Shown here one piece after another: positions 17,159 through 25,125 of a stretch of DNA of 64,000 nt. The position numbers were made by a program, and so were the translations under genes. Location of the stretch: assembly GCF_006874645.1 (NCBI RefSeq), contig NZ_CP030082.1, positions 744,001 to 808,000 on the forward strand, read 5' to 3'. The stretch's first letter is position 1, and every line of letters begins with the position of its first letter. Below the pieces are notes generated by a model. The model ran no database searches. It worked only from the letters and a program-made list of their open reading frames with translations, and was not told where the DNA came from. The stretch is from Bdellovibrio sp. ZAP7 (GTDB lineage: Bacteria; Bdellovibrionota; Bdellovibrionia; Bdellovibrionales; Bdellovibrionaceae).

Positions 17159-17184
17159 GCTCCGGCCCTGTCGGAGCGACTTTT
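17159..17184 (+). terminator. First terminator after the activator gene
   Basis: GCTCCG-GCCCTGT-CGGAGC followed by GACTTTTC, ten bases after the stop; a short T-run makes it moderate. Confidence 0.6.
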
Positions 17185-17205
17185 CGAAAATTGAATAACG
17201 TTCTT

Positions 17206-17252
17206 AAGCCCTGTGGGGGTTCCTCTCTCTTCCCCTCACAGGGCTTTTTTTT
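17206..17252 (+). terminator. Strong second terminator
   Basis: AAGCCCTGTG(GGG) pairs with (CCC)TCACAGGGCTT, loop of about 13 bases, then a run of eight T. Back-up terminator for the sigma-54 activator transcript. Confidence 0.9.
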
Positions 17253-17449
17253 GCTCCGATCGATCGGGCCCTCTATCGTGGAAATTCTTGAAGGGACTGC
17301 GCATATTGGCGCGGCGGGGATTGTCTCTGTTTAATACGTTTACACCTGGGCCTGTGTTTATTTCAATTAGAGGGTGGTCTGGATCGTGCTTTGATAGTTG
17401 GTGTTGAAAAACTAACTTTTGCCCATCAGTGGGCGTACGAGGCGGAATT

Positions 17450-18085
17450 ATGAAATCATTTAAAGTTTTTATCGCAACAGCAGTAGTCACTTTGAGTGCT
17501 TCAGTAGGCTTAGCGACTATGTCTCAAAGACCTGATCAAGTTAATGTGTGTGTTCAATCCCTGGTGAACTTCCGTTTGAATCAGGTTGATCAATCACAAG
17601 CTTATATCTCTTGTAACTCAGGCACTCGTGAAGATGGTGCAGCCTTCGCAACTTGTATGGCGAACATGAACTACGTTGGTTTGCCAATGGGTATTGCTCA
17701 AGCTCAAAGCCCAAAATCAATCACGGCGACAGAAGTTTGTGCGAGCAGAAGATCTGCTCAACAAGAAACAGATTTCTTAAACTGCGTTTATGATGCGAAA
17801 AAATCGATGTCTGCTGAAGAATCAGCTCGTCGTTGTGCTCTAGTTGTTCCAGGTATCTACAAACCGCAAAGTCAGTTCACGAATGGCGATATCTTCGTTC
17901 CAATGAGTGAAGAAGCTGCTCGTCAACAAGCGATCCAAGAGCTTACAGCCCGCGAAAACGGTACTTACACGAGCGGTCGTCAAGAATACCGCCGTCAAGC
18001 ACCAGCCCCAGTTCACCAATACCAACCTTCTGCACAAACAGAGGATACTTCGAGCTCAATGTCTGATCTTCCAGAAGTTGAGTAG
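17450..18085 (+). CDS. Secreted Cys-containing protein of unknown function
   Basis: 211 residues from ATG at 17450 (GAGGCGG just upstream; a 5-bp hairpin GCCCA-TCAG-TGGGC lies 16 bases before the start). Signal peptide M-K-S-F-K-V-F-I-A-T-A-V-V-T-L-S-A-S-V-G-L-A. The mature part has several regularly placed Cys (V-N-V-C-V, Y-I-S-C, A-T-C-M, T-E-V-C-A-S, L-N-C-V-Y, R-R-C-A-L) and a Gln/Pro/Ser-rich tail. Probably periplasmic with disulfides. Family not recognised. It abuts the convergent gene at 18086. Confidence 0.72.
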   Translation: MKSFKVFIATAVVTLSASVGLATMSQRPDQVNVCVQSLVNFRLNQVDQSQAYISCNSGTREDGAAFATCMANMNYVGLPMGIAQAQSPKSITATEVCASRRSAQQETDFLNCVYDAKKSMSAEESARRCALVVPGIYKPQSQFTNGDIFVPMSEEAARQQAIQELTARENGTYTSGRQEYRRQAPAPVHQYQPSAQTEDTSSSMSDLPEVE

Positions 18086-19234
18086 TTAGATTTTCCCGAC
18101 CGCCGCTTTAATGTCGGCGGCATCGTGATAAAGCCCAAAACCGAATCTTAAACGTGAGCCCCGGGAGTCCGTATAAAGACCCCGGGTTTTCATTTTTTTA
18201 ACCAGGTCGGAAGTCGCTTCTGTCGACGGTAGGTCGAAAGTTAAAAAGTGGCCGTGGTTTTTCAAATCAGAAACCAGCAAGCTTCCGCGATTCACCAAGG
18301 GGTGATTCGCCTTTTCCAGTTCTTCTAAAAATAACTGCTGATTTTGTTGAACGATCTGATGAATCTTTGTAACCGTCAGGCCTTCGTCTTTGAACTTCTC
18401 CAAAGTCGCAATCAAACGATACAACGCTGTAAAGTCCATGGTGCTTCCTGCATATTGAAGGGCATCCACCGGATAACCGACTTCATCGCCAATAGCCGAA
18501 AGTTTCGAAAGCTCCGCAAACCATCCTGTGTACATCGGACGGTGGCGGGTCGCTGGTGGAACATAAAGGAAACAACAGCCTTCGCCACCTTGAGCATATT
18601 TATACGATCCACCCAAATAGAAAGCTTTGTCCTGGATCGGTTTCAAATTCAAAGGAACCGCCATAAAGGAATGATAGCCATCAATGATGAAAGGGCATTC
18701 TGATGGGGCATCTTTCACCAGGCGTTCAACATCACAAACAAGACCGGAGTTAAAGAACACATGACTGACAAAAATTAGATTCCAGTCAGCAGCTTCCATA
18801 GCTTGTTCAAAGCGCTCGTGGAAAGAGTCAAAGGGTTGCGTCGGTACTTTCACAACTTCAAATTGAGGAAGTTCGGATAGTCGGTTGATTTGACGATCAA
18901 AAGAATAAAACTCCGAATCTGTCGTTAGCACGCGAATTTTATTTCCCCAATCCAGGGAGCTTAACAGACGGAATACAAACTCATGGGTATTCGGCGCAAA
19001 GACGATTTGCTCAGGGTCGGAAAGATTCAAAACTTCTGCAATCAGCTTTTGTCCCTGAGGTACCTTCACTGAAAAAATGTGCTCCCATTTTCCATCGACA
19101 TATTTGGTCGTATCGTCCCAGTATTGCAGTTGGGCATCACGTGTGACATCCGGCCAGTAATGATGACTGTGGCAGGCAAAGTGAAGTTGGGCAGGGTTCG
19201 CTTTCAGAAATCTTTGATACAGATGTTTGTACAT
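18086..19234 (-). CDS. PLP-dependent class V aminotransferase/kynureninase-like protein
   Basis: 382 residues. The fold-type I PLP pattern is present: F-A-C-H-S-H-H-Y-W near the N-terminus, F-A-P-N-T-H-E-F-V near 80, the Asp that contacts the pyridine nitrogen in I-I-D-G-Y-H-S-F, and the Schiff-base Lys in G-G-S-Y-K-Y-A-Q-G-G-E-G near 225. The H-S-H-H and Y-W-P-D start resembles kynureninase. Substrate uncertain; no tryptophan or cysteine pathway genes adjoin. Cytoplasmic. Confidence 0.82.
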   Translation of the reverse strand: MYKHLYQRFLKANPAQLHFACHSHHYWPDVTRDAQLQYWDDTTKYVDGKWEHIFSVKVPQGQKLIAEVLNLSDPEQIVFAPNTHEFVFRLLSSLDWGNKIRVLTTDSEFYSFDRQINRLSELPQFEVVKVPTQPFDSFHERFEQAMEAADWNLIFVSHVFFNSGLVCDVERLVKDAPSECPFIIDGYHSFMAVPLNLKPIQDKAFYLGGSYKYAQGGEGCCFLYVPPATRHRPMYTGWFAELSKLSAIGDEVGYPVDALQYAGSTMDFTALYRLIATLEKFKDEGLTVTKIHQIVQQNQQLFLEELEKANHPLVNRGSLLVSDLKNHGHFLTFDLPSTEATSDLVKKMKTRGLYTDSRGSRLRFGFGLYHDAADIKAAVGKI

Positions 19235-19248
19235 GAGGCGATGATAAT

Positions 19249-19278
19249 AAAAAAGGGAGTCGTTGACTCCCTTTTTTT
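19249..19278 (-). terminator. Bidirectional-type terminator after the histone-like gene
   Basis: AAAAAAGGGAGTC-GTT-GACTCCCTTTTTTT: stem flanked by A-run and T-run, so it could work on both strands. It sits between the histone H1-like gene and the aminotransferase, both on the minus strand. Confidence 0.85.
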
Positions 19279-19301
19279 AATCGCACTATGCAATTTTAAG
19301 A

Positions 19302-19862
19302 TTAGAAGTAACCTTCGTCGTCGCCTTCTTCATCTTCATCGTCTTCGTCGTCTTCATCATCAGACTTTTCTTGCAGATCGTCCTCAGATTCTTCGTCTTC
19401 CAGGTCTTCGAAAGAGTCGTCAGAAGATTCACCTTCTTCAGATTCTTCGTCGTTCCATTCGTCATCAGAAGATACAGATTCTTCTTCGATATCAACAATT
19501 GCATCCATTTCAGTTTCGTCGTCGAAATCAGAAGCGATTTCTACTGGCGCTACTGTTGCTTTTACTTCTTTTTCAGCTTTAGGTGCTTTTGAAGCTTTCG
19601 GAGCAGCGGCTTTTTTAGGAGCTGCTTTTTTCGCTGCAGGTTTTTTAGCGGCTTTTTTAGGAGCGGCCTTCTTTGCAGCAGCTTTTTTAGGAGCAGCCTT
19701 TTTAGCTGGCTTAGCGGCTTTCTTAGTTACTTTTTTAGCGGCTTTTTTAGGAGCTGCTTTTTTCGCAGGTTTCGCAGCTTTTTTAACTGCTTTTTTTGCT
19801 GGCTTTGCAGCCTTTTTAGTTACTTTTTTTGCAGGTTTTGCTTTTGCTTTTTTCTTTGCCAT
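19302..19862 (-). CDS. Histone H1-like Lys/Ala-rich protein with acidic tail
   Basis: 186 residues from ATG at 19862 (GAGGGAG upstream). The first 110 or so residues are tandem K-K-A-A-P-K / K-P-A-K-K-A motifs, as in bacterial H1-like DNA-binding proteins (HctB, AlgP type). The last 80 or so are very acidic (D-D-E-W-N-D-E-E-S-E-E, long D/E-D-D runs). The charge split suggests a nucleoid protein whose tail masks or tunes DNA binding. The DNA is internally repetitive because of the peptide repeats, so length may vary between strains. Confidence 0.85.
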   Translation of the reverse strand: MAKKKAKAKPAKKVTKKAAKPAKKAVKKAAKPAKKAAPKKAAKKVTKKAAKPAKKAAPKKAAAKKAAPKKAAKKPAAKKAAPKKAAAPKASKAPKAEKEVKATVAPVEIASDFDDETEMDAIVDIEEESVSSDDEWNDEESEEGESSDDSFEDLEDEESEDDLQEKSDDEDDEDDEDEEGDDEGYF

Positions 19863-20117
19863 GGCGTTGCTCCCTCGAGGTAGTCGTATGTAAAAATCCA
19901 ATGCCCTCATAGACTAACGAGGTTTGGCAGGTGAGGCAATTCAAAATAGAATTTCAACATTTAGTCTGGCTCAGAGGGGAAACGCCTTTCATTACGGAAA
20001 TAAAAGGGCGAACAAAAGTTTTTACTCAAGGGACCCACCTCATTGAAGTCATCAGCGGTAGAACCGGGTGGGGGTGAGATGGTAAGGACATCTAAGTGTT
20101 TGATTTTAATGCGTAAA

Positions 20118-20150
20118 ATAAAAAACCCGGCAAGTTTCCTTACCGGGTTT
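20118..20150 (-). terminator. Flagellin gene terminator
   Basis: On the minus strand: AAACCCGGTAAG, loop, CTTGCCGGGTTT, then a T-rich run. It lies 41 bases past the flagellin stop. The rest of 19863-20190 holds no gene that I can support. Confidence 0.85.
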
Positions 20151-20190
20151 AAGTTCTTTAAGTAACTTCGTTCAGTCCGTTGAGCCGAAA

Positions 20191-21024
20191 TTAACCGATT
20201 AGTTTCAAAGCCAATTGGTTAGTTTGGTTCGCTTGAGCCAAAGTTGAAGTACCAGCTTGCAACAAGATGTTGTTACGAGTCATCTCTGAAGAAGCTTGAG
20301 CAACGTCTGTGTCACGGATACGTGAGTTAGCTGCAGACATGTTCTCAACTGTTACACCCAAGTTGTCTACTGTTGAAGTCAAACGATTTTGAAGGGCACC
20401 CAAGTTAGCGCGTGTACCGTTCACTGAAGTTTGAGCGTCATCAAGTTTGTTCAAAGACTCTTGAGCACCTTCTTTAGAAGAGAAGTCGATACCAGCAAGA
20501 CCCAAAGAATCCAAAGTAGCTACGTTTTCTTGCGCTTTGAAGGAGATACGATCTTCTTCAGAGTTATTATGGATACCTACTTGGAAATCGAAGCTTGGTG
20601 AAGAACCATCCAACAATTTCGTAGTACCCCAAGTTGTAACGTTAGCGATACGTTGCATTTCGTCTTTAAGCTGAACAACCTCTTTGTTCAACATGCCACG
20701 CTCTTTGTCACCGATAGTGTCAGAAGAAGCCTGGATACCTAGCTCACGTAGACGTACGATGATGTTACCGATTTCATTCAAGCCACCCTCAGCAGTTTGA
20801 ACCATAGAGATACCATCGTTCGCATTGCGCTGAGCTTGGTTAGCAGAGCGGATCTGAGCTTTGAAGCTTTCAGAAATCGCCAAACCTGCAGCATCGTCAG
20901 CAGCTTTATTGATACGTGAACCAGAAGCCAATTTCGCCATTGAATCGTTGATAGTTCTTTGTGAACCAACCAAGTTTCTTTGAGCGTTAATAGCAGCCAT
21001 GTTTGTTGTTACTCTCATTCCCAT
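20191..21024 (-). CDS. fliC: Flagellin
   Basis: 277 residues from ATG at 21024 (GGAGG eight bases upstream). Conserved N-terminal D0/D1 (R-V-T-T-N-M-A-A-I-N-A-Q-R-N-L, L-A-S-G-S-R-I-N-K-A-A-D-D-A-A-G-L-A-I-S) and C-terminal D1/D0 ending L-A-Q-A-N-Q-T-N-Q-L-A-L-K-L-I. The variable outer domain is short, as in other small flagellins. It forms the extracellular filament. Single gene with its own terminator and a long upstream untranslated region. Bdellovibrio carries several flagellin paralogues; which one this is cannot be told. Confidence 0.95.
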   Translation of the reverse strand: MGMRVTTNMAAINAQRNLVGSQRTINDSMAKLASGSRINKAADDAAGLAISESFKAQIRSANQAQRNANDGISMVQTAEGGLNEIGNIIVRLRELGIQASSDTIGDKERGMLNKEVVQLKDEMQRIANVTTWGTTKLLDGSSPSFDFQVGIHNNSEEDRISFKAQENVATLDSLGLAGIDFSSKEGAQESLNKLDDAQTSVNGTRANLGALQNRLTSTVDNLGVTVENMSAANSRIRDTDVAQASSEMTRNNILLQAGTSTLAQANQTNQLALKLIG

Positions 21025-21566
21025 TTTAAATTCCTCCGTTAATATTTGTTTTTCATATACATAACCTTCCTTGATTGTTGTTTTGGGATTGCAGAACCTA
21101 CTCTGCTTTCCCGGCACTGACATCCGAGTCTGTGCTTTAGCCTTTTAGCCTTTGGGACCATGCTGTGCTTTATGTTCATTCAGGTTTCTCAACCTCTTGT
21201 TCCAGCGCACAGCTTTGAACAATCTGTTGTTCATTATTATTTCATCCTTGAAGGCCCTCCTTTCGGTATTAGCAAGAGAGTGACCTTCTCTCTTGACTCC
21301 TTCTGAGTGAATCTTTGATGTGATTAAGATCGGGATTTGTAGGGTTGCCTTGACAGGACGAGAGGCGGGTTTTGTCTTTTTTAAACAATACTAGTCAAAG
21401 GCCGGATCCTGGATTCCAGACGTAGGATTGTCCTGAATCACTAAGATACAATACTTTCAGAGGGAAAACGGGCGGTGTCCTCGACTAAGATAATGTCAAA
21501 GTTTCCATTGCGACGATGGTTAGAGAAAGATTCGCGATAATAATTTTTTTTAATTCAAAAAGTGAA
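21025..21566. other. Long non-coding region upstream of flagellin
   Basis: 542 bp without a supportable gene. It holds the flagellin RBS, a repeated TGTGCTTTA (around 21131 and 21173), a small hairpin AGGTT-TCTC-AACCT and the hairpin at 21273-21295. The flagellin mRNA leader probably starts here. Confidence 0.6.
21271..21295 (-). promoter_or_regulatory. Perfect hairpin overlapping a weak sigma-54-like element upstream of flagellin
   Basis: CAAGAGAG-TGACCTT-CTCTCTTG is a perfect 8-bp stem. On the minus strand the same bases read AGGTCACTCTCTTGCT, with GG and GC at sigma-54 spacing and a good TTGCT, but a poor -24 box. It could be an activator site or a leader hairpin. Low certainty. Confidence 0.3.
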
Positions 21567-21824
21567 CTAAACGATTTCAATAAAACGGCAGAAAGCCATG
21601 TTTCCTGCCAATTCATACTGGTGATTTTGAACGGCTTTAAGATGGTGGCGGGTGTCGTACCCAATGGTACAAGTTTTTTCGCCATCAAAATGGGTGCAGT
21701 CTTCGCACGAAAAGCGGGTGTCATACTTCATAAAGTCGCTAGGATTCACTCTGTCCTTATGCATCGAGGGACGGATGCGGGGCTGAGATTTTCCCTTTCC
21801 TTTAGGATTAACAATACCTGGCAT
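21567..21824 (-). CDS. Small Cys-containing cytoplasmic protein
   Basis: 85 residues with ATG start. Basic N-terminus (P-K-G-K-G-K-S-Q-P-R-I-R), then C-E-D-C-T-H-F, C-T-I-G-Y and a last Cys in A-F-C-R-F. The Cys and His spacing suggests a metal site (zinc or iron-sulfur). No signal peptide. Family not firmly recognised. Divergent from clpB across 65 bp. Confidence 0.65.
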   Translation of the reverse strand: MPGIVNPKGKGKSQPRIRPSMHKDRVNPSDFMKYDTRFSCEDCTHFDGEKTCTIGYDTRHHLKAVQNHQYELAGNMAFCRFIEIV

Positions 21825-21889
21825 TTTATCGATTCCTTAGAGTTGACAATGGCGAAATAGACCTCATCCTTTAAGCAGATGGAGGTGCT

Positions 21890-24472
21890 ATGAGCAACGA
21901 TATTGAAAAAATGACGCGAAAAAGCCAAGAGGCAATGCAGGCTGCTGCAAAGCTGGCTGAACGCAAGTCAAACCCATCTGTTGAGCCAGAACATCTTTTG
22001 TTAGAGCTGGTACAGCAAAGTGAGGGAATTATCCCTCGTCTTCTAGACAAACTAAATGTCGCTCAAGCGGACTTCTTGAGTGAACTTCGTAAAAAAGTCG
22101 ATCGCTTTCCGACTGTCACGGGTGGCGGGCAAAAACAATTTGCCAGTCCACGCCTGGAGAAAATTTTCCGCGGGGCGGAGATTGAGGCCGACGAGTGGGG
22201 CGATGCCTATATTTCAACTGAACACTTCTTTTTAGCGATGCTAAAAGGAACTGATGGAGAGTTGAATGCATTCTTTAAAAAGTTCAACCTGAACCCAGAT
22301 AAAGTTAAAAATTCTTTAAGAGAAATGCGTGGCAATCAAAAAGTCACTGATGACGATCCAGAAAACAAGTACGAGGTTTTGACCAAGTACGCACGTGATC
22401 TGACGGCTTTAGCCGCCGAAGGTAAACTAGACCCTGTGGTCGGTCGGGATGAAGAGATTCGTCGCGTGGTGCAGGTGTTGTCGCGTCGTACAAAAAATAA
22501 TCCTGTTTTGATCGGGGAACCCGGTGTGGGTAAAACCGCAATCGCCGAGGGTTTGGCGATTCGTATCTTGAAGCACGACGTGCCGGATAATTTGATTGGT
22601 AAAAAATTGATGTCCTTGGATATGGGGGCTTTGATCGCAGGTGCAAAATACCGCGGTGAATTTGAAGATCGTTTGAAAGCGGTCATCAAAGAAGTCACGT
22701 CCAGCGAAGGTCAGATTATTCTATTCATCGACGAACTTCATACACTTGTTGGTGCTGGGAAGACAGATGGGGCAATGGATGCTGGTCAATTGTTAAAACC
22801 AGCTTTGGCCCGTGGCGAACTTCGCTGTATCGGTGCCACCACGTTGGATGAGTATCGCAAGTACATCGAAAAGGATGCGGCCCTTGAGCGTCGTTTCCAG
22901 ACGGTCATGGTCGAAGAACCTAGTGAAGAAGATGCGATCACGATCCTTCGTGGCTTGAAAGAAAAATACGAAGTGCATCACGGGATTCGTATCACTGATT
23001 CGGCCTTGGTTTCGGCGGTGAAACTTTCTCGTCGTTATATCACCAATCGTTTCTTGCCCGACAAGGCGATCGACTTGATCGACGAAGCGGCAAGTAAGTT
23101 GGGTATCGAGACTCGCTCTGTCCCTGAAGAAGTGGATAAAATTGAGCGCGAGTTAATGCAGCTGCGAATTGAAAAAGAAGCTTTGAAAAAAGAAAAAGAA
23201 GAAGGTGCGAAGGAACGCATCACTGTGATCGATAAAGAGATCGCAGGTCTAAGTGCCAAGAACCAGCTTTTGCGCGAGCAATGGGAATTTGAAAAGGGTG
23301 GTATCACTCAGATCAAAAAACTCAAGGCGGATATTGAAGACCTCAAGGTCGCAATTTCCAAAGCCGAGCGTGAAGGCGATTTGGGCAAAGCCGCAGAGCT
23401 AAAATACGGAAAACTTCCAGAGACCGAGAACAAACTTAAAGCCATGGAAGAACGTAGCAAAGAGCAAAACGGCAATGAAAACCGCATGCTGAAAGAAGAA
23501 GTGGGGCCTGAAGACGTGGCAGAAGTTGTCGCGAAATGGACGGGTGTTCCAGTTAGCAAAATGCTTGAAAGTGAAAGCCAAAAACTTTTGCACATGGAAG
23601 ATGAGCTTAAAAAACGCGTTGTCGGTCAGGACCATGCATTAACGGTAGTGGCAGATGCCATTCGCAGAGCACGTGCAGAGATCTCCGATCCAAATCGACC
23701 TATTGGAACATTCATGTTCTTGGGGCCAACGGGGGTGGGTAAAACTGAAACCGTTAAGGCCTTGGCTGAATTCATGTTCGATGATGAGCAAGCAGTTGTT
23801 CGTATCGACATGAGTGAATACATGGAAAAACACGCCGTGTCTCGTTTGGTGGGAGCGCCTCCGGGATATGTGGGCTACGAAGAGGGTGGTCAATTGACTG
23901 AGGCCGTTCGTCGCAGACCTTACAGCGTCGTTTTGTTGGACGAAGTCGAGAAGGCTCATCCGGATGTGTTCAATATCCTGTTGCAGGTTTTGGACGACGG
24001 TCGATTGACAGATGGTCAAGGTCGCACGGTGGATTTTAAAAACACAGTTTTGATCATGACTTCGAATGTGGGTTCGCAATCGATTTTAGATCCAAAAATG
24101 AACGACGATGCAAAACAGAAAGCGGTGACAGAAGCCTTGCGCGAACATTTCCGCCCAGAGTTTTTGAATCGTATTGATGAAGTTGTGATCTATCATTCTT
24201 TGGGTCAGGATCAAATTGCCGGCATTGTGCAGGTGCAGTTGGATCTGGTTGCGCAAAGATTGAAAGGCAAAAAGATCGGTATCTCATTCAGCAAAGAAGC
24301 TGTGGAGTTCCTGGCTCGCAAAGGCTACGACCCAATTTATGGGGCTCGTCCTTTGAAGCGCGTGATCCAAACAGAGTTGTTAAATCCACTCTCGAAACAG
24401 ATCATCAGTGGCGGTGTAAAAGCAGGTGACACAGTTGAAGTGAAAGCGGATTCCAATCATTTGACATTCTAA
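21890..24472 (+). CDS. clpB: ATP-dependent chaperone ClpB
   Basis: 860-residue Hsp100 disaggregase that works with DnaK to resolubilise proteins. Double Clp N-domain (1-145), first AAA+ domain with Walker A G-E-P-G-V-G-K-T near 206 and F-I-D-E-L-H, a coiled-coil middle domain (about 400-525, charged K/E heptads), and a second AAA+ domain with G-P-T-G-V-G-K-T near 608 and L-L-D-E-V-E-K-A. The middle domain marks it as ClpB rather than ClpA. RBS GGAGG before ATG. A TTGACA at 21843 may be a -35 box but no good -10 follows. Confidence 0.97.
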   Translation: MSNDIEKMTRKSQEAMQAAAKLAERKSNPSVEPEHLLLELVQQSEGIIPRLLDKLNVAQADFLSELRKKVDRFPTVTGGGQKQFASPRLEKIFRGAEIEADEWGDAYISTEHFFLAMLKGTDGELNAFFKKFNLNPDKVKNSLREMRGNQKVTDDDPENKYEVLTKYARDLTALAAEGKLDPVVGRDEEIRRVVQVLSRRTKNNPVLIGEPGVGKTAIAEGLAIRILKHDVPDNLIGKKLMSLDMGALIAGAKYRGEFEDRLKAVIKEVTSSEGQIILFIDELHTLVGAGKTDGAMDAGQLLKPALARGELRCIGATTLDEYRKYIEKDAALERRFQTVMVEEPSEEDAITILRGLKEKYEVHHGIRITDSALVSAVKLSRRYITNRFLPDKAIDLIDEAASKLGIETRSVPEEVDKIERELMQLRIEKEALKKEKEEGAKERITVIDKEIAGLSAKNQLLREQWEFEKGGITQIKKLKADIEDLKVAISKAEREGDLGKAAELKYGKLPETENKLKAMEERSKEQNGNENRMLKEEVGPEDVAEVVAKWTGVPVSKMLESESQKLLHMEDELKKRVVGQDHALTVVADAIRRARAEISDPNRPIGTFMFLGPTGVGKTETVKALAEFMFDDEQAVVRIDMSEYMEKHAVSRLVGAPPGYVGYEEGGQLTEAVRRRPYSVVLLDEVEKAHPDVFNILLQVLDDGRLTDGQGRTVDFKNTVLIMTSNVGSQSILDPKMNDDAKQKAVTEALREHFRPEFLNRIDEVVIYHSLGQDQIAGIVQVQLDLVAQRLKGKKIGISFSKEAVEFLARKGYDPIYGARPLKRVIQTELLNPLSKQIISGGVKAGDTVEVKADSNHLTF

Positions 24473-24476
24473 AAGT

Positions 24477-24491
24477 TGGCACGACTTTGGC
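24477..24491 (+). promoter_or_regulatory. Sigma-54-type promoter before the 24547 small gene
   Basis: TGGCAC-GACTT-TGGC then T: perfect -24 box, correct spacing between the invariant GG and GC, and one mismatch in the -12 box (TGGC for TTGC). It begins 5 bases after the clpB stop; expected start of transcription near 24503. Confidence 0.6.
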
Positions 24492-24501
24492 TAACTCCTC
24501 G

Positions 24502-24529
24502 GATAGGCAGGCAATGATGCTTGCCTATC
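24502..24529 (+). promoter_or_regulatory. Hairpin between clpB and the 24547 gene
   Basis: GATAGGCA (24502-24509) / TGCCTATC (24522-24529), perfect 8-bp stem, then CTTT. It may end clpB mRNA or, if the sigma-54 promoter is used, form the very 5' end of the small-gene mRNA. Confidence 0.5.
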
Positions 24530-24546
24530 TTTACAGGAGTACCAAC

Positions 24547-24735
24547 ATGGGTAACAACAATATGAATAAGTCGTCTTCAAATTCTTCTTCTACGGACCGT
24601 TCAGGCAACAGATCTGAAGATCAAAGAAGAGAGTCTTCAAATTCTTCAAACCGCAACGAAAGCGGCTCTAACAAAGATTCTCAAAGAGGCTCCCAATCTT
24701 CTACTGACAGAAACTCTTCTTCAGGCAGAAGATAA
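24547..24735 (+). CDS. Very small Ser/Asn/Arg-rich hydrophilic protein
   Basis: 62 residues from ATG at 24547 with CAGGAG upstream (an earlier in-frame start at 24487 lies over the promoter and hairpin). Almost entirely Ser, Asn, Arg, Gly, Glu, Asp: M-G-N-N-N-M-N-K-S-S-S-N-S-S, R-S-E-D-Q-R-R-E-S-S. Intrinsically disordered, in style like small stress-induced or hydrophilin proteins. Function unknown. Own promoter and terminator. Confidence 0.65.
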   Translation: MGNNNMNKSSSNSSSTDRSGNRSEDQRRESSNSSNRNESGSNKDSQRGSQSSTDRNSSSGRR

Positions 24736-24773
24736 TCTGAAAAAATAGTGACCTGATAGTTTAATGTCAAGAT

Positions 24774-24804
24774 GGGCTTCTAGAATGGAAGCCCTTCTTT
24801 TTTT
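24774..24804 (+). terminator. Terminator of the 24547 gene
   Basis: GGGCTTC-TAGAATG-GAAGCCC then TTCTTTTTTT. Confidence 0.9.
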
Positions 24805-24834
24805 GCAAAAAGGGCCTTCAAGAAAAGTTGGGAG

Positions 24835-24885
24835 GAGTCAAACTGCCCCGGGGAAACTTTCCCTAGTTACGGGGCAAATTGACTC
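24835..24885. repeat. Long interrupted palindrome at the convergent gene ends
   Basis: GAGTCAAACTGCCCCG pairs with CGGGGCAAATTGACTC with two mismatches, around an inner GGGAAA-C-TTTCCC. It lies between the ends of the 24547 gene and the minus-strand DUF1328 gene, whose stop is 11 bases away. Probably a strong RNA hairpin at the 3' end of the latter. Confidence 0.6.
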
Positions 24886-24895
24886 GTAGGAATTC

Positions 24896-25069
24896 TTACC
24901 TTGGTCCTCTTCGGCCAATCATATTGACGAAGAAGCTGATAACAGCCAGTACTAAGAACACGATCAACAGCAGTCTTCCGACTTCCATTGATATTCCCGC
25001 CACGCCATTAGCGCCTAAAACAAACGCTACGATGGCTAAAATAAAAAATGCGATTGCAGCCCGTAACAT
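24896..25069 (-). CDS. DUF1328 (UPF0391, YtjA-like) small membrane protein
   Basis: 57 residues read on the minus strand from ATG at 25069, with GAGGAGGT seven bases upstream. Starts M-L-R-A-A-I-A-F-F-I-L-A-I-V-A-F-V-L-G, then G-V-A-G-I-S, then a second hydrophobic stretch L-L-L-I-V-F-L-V-L-A-V-I-S-F-F and a basic end I-G-R-R-G-P-R. This is the YtjA/UPF0391 two-helix pattern; these genes are often stress-induced. A sigma-54 promoter lies 38 bases upstream, and the sigma-54 activator gene ends just beyond that. Confidence 0.88.
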   Translation of the reverse strand: MLRAAIAFFILAIVAFVLGANGVAGISMEVGRLLLIVFLVLAVISFFVNMIGRRGPR

Positions 25070-25106
25070 GCAGACCTCCTCAGTGGTGTTACTGATATTT
25101 GGTTAA

Positions 25107-25121
25107 GCAAAGCGGATGCCA
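25107..25121 (-). promoter_or_regulatory. Sigma-54 promoter of the DUF1328 gene
   Basis: Minus strand TGGCAT-CCGCT-TTGC then TT: GG and GC exactly 10 bases apart, five of six bases right in the -24 box and a perfect -12 TTGC. It points at the DUF1328 gene and is 5 bases past the end of the PspF-like gene. Transcription would start near 25095. Confidence 0.72.
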
Positions 25122-25125
25122 ACTA

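Noticed and set aside
19600..19850. DNA tandem repeat or CRISPR-like array
   Set aside because: Periodicity comes from Lys/Ala peptide repeats of the H1-like gene; no constant repeat with unique spacers.
21843..21875. clpB heat-shock promoter (TTGACA at 21843)
   Set aside because: No acceptable -10 or sigma-32 box at the right distance; left unassigned.
24879..25106. Plus-strand open frame of 75 codons
   Set aside because: It is the antisense of the DUF1328 gene; no family match and poor RBS.
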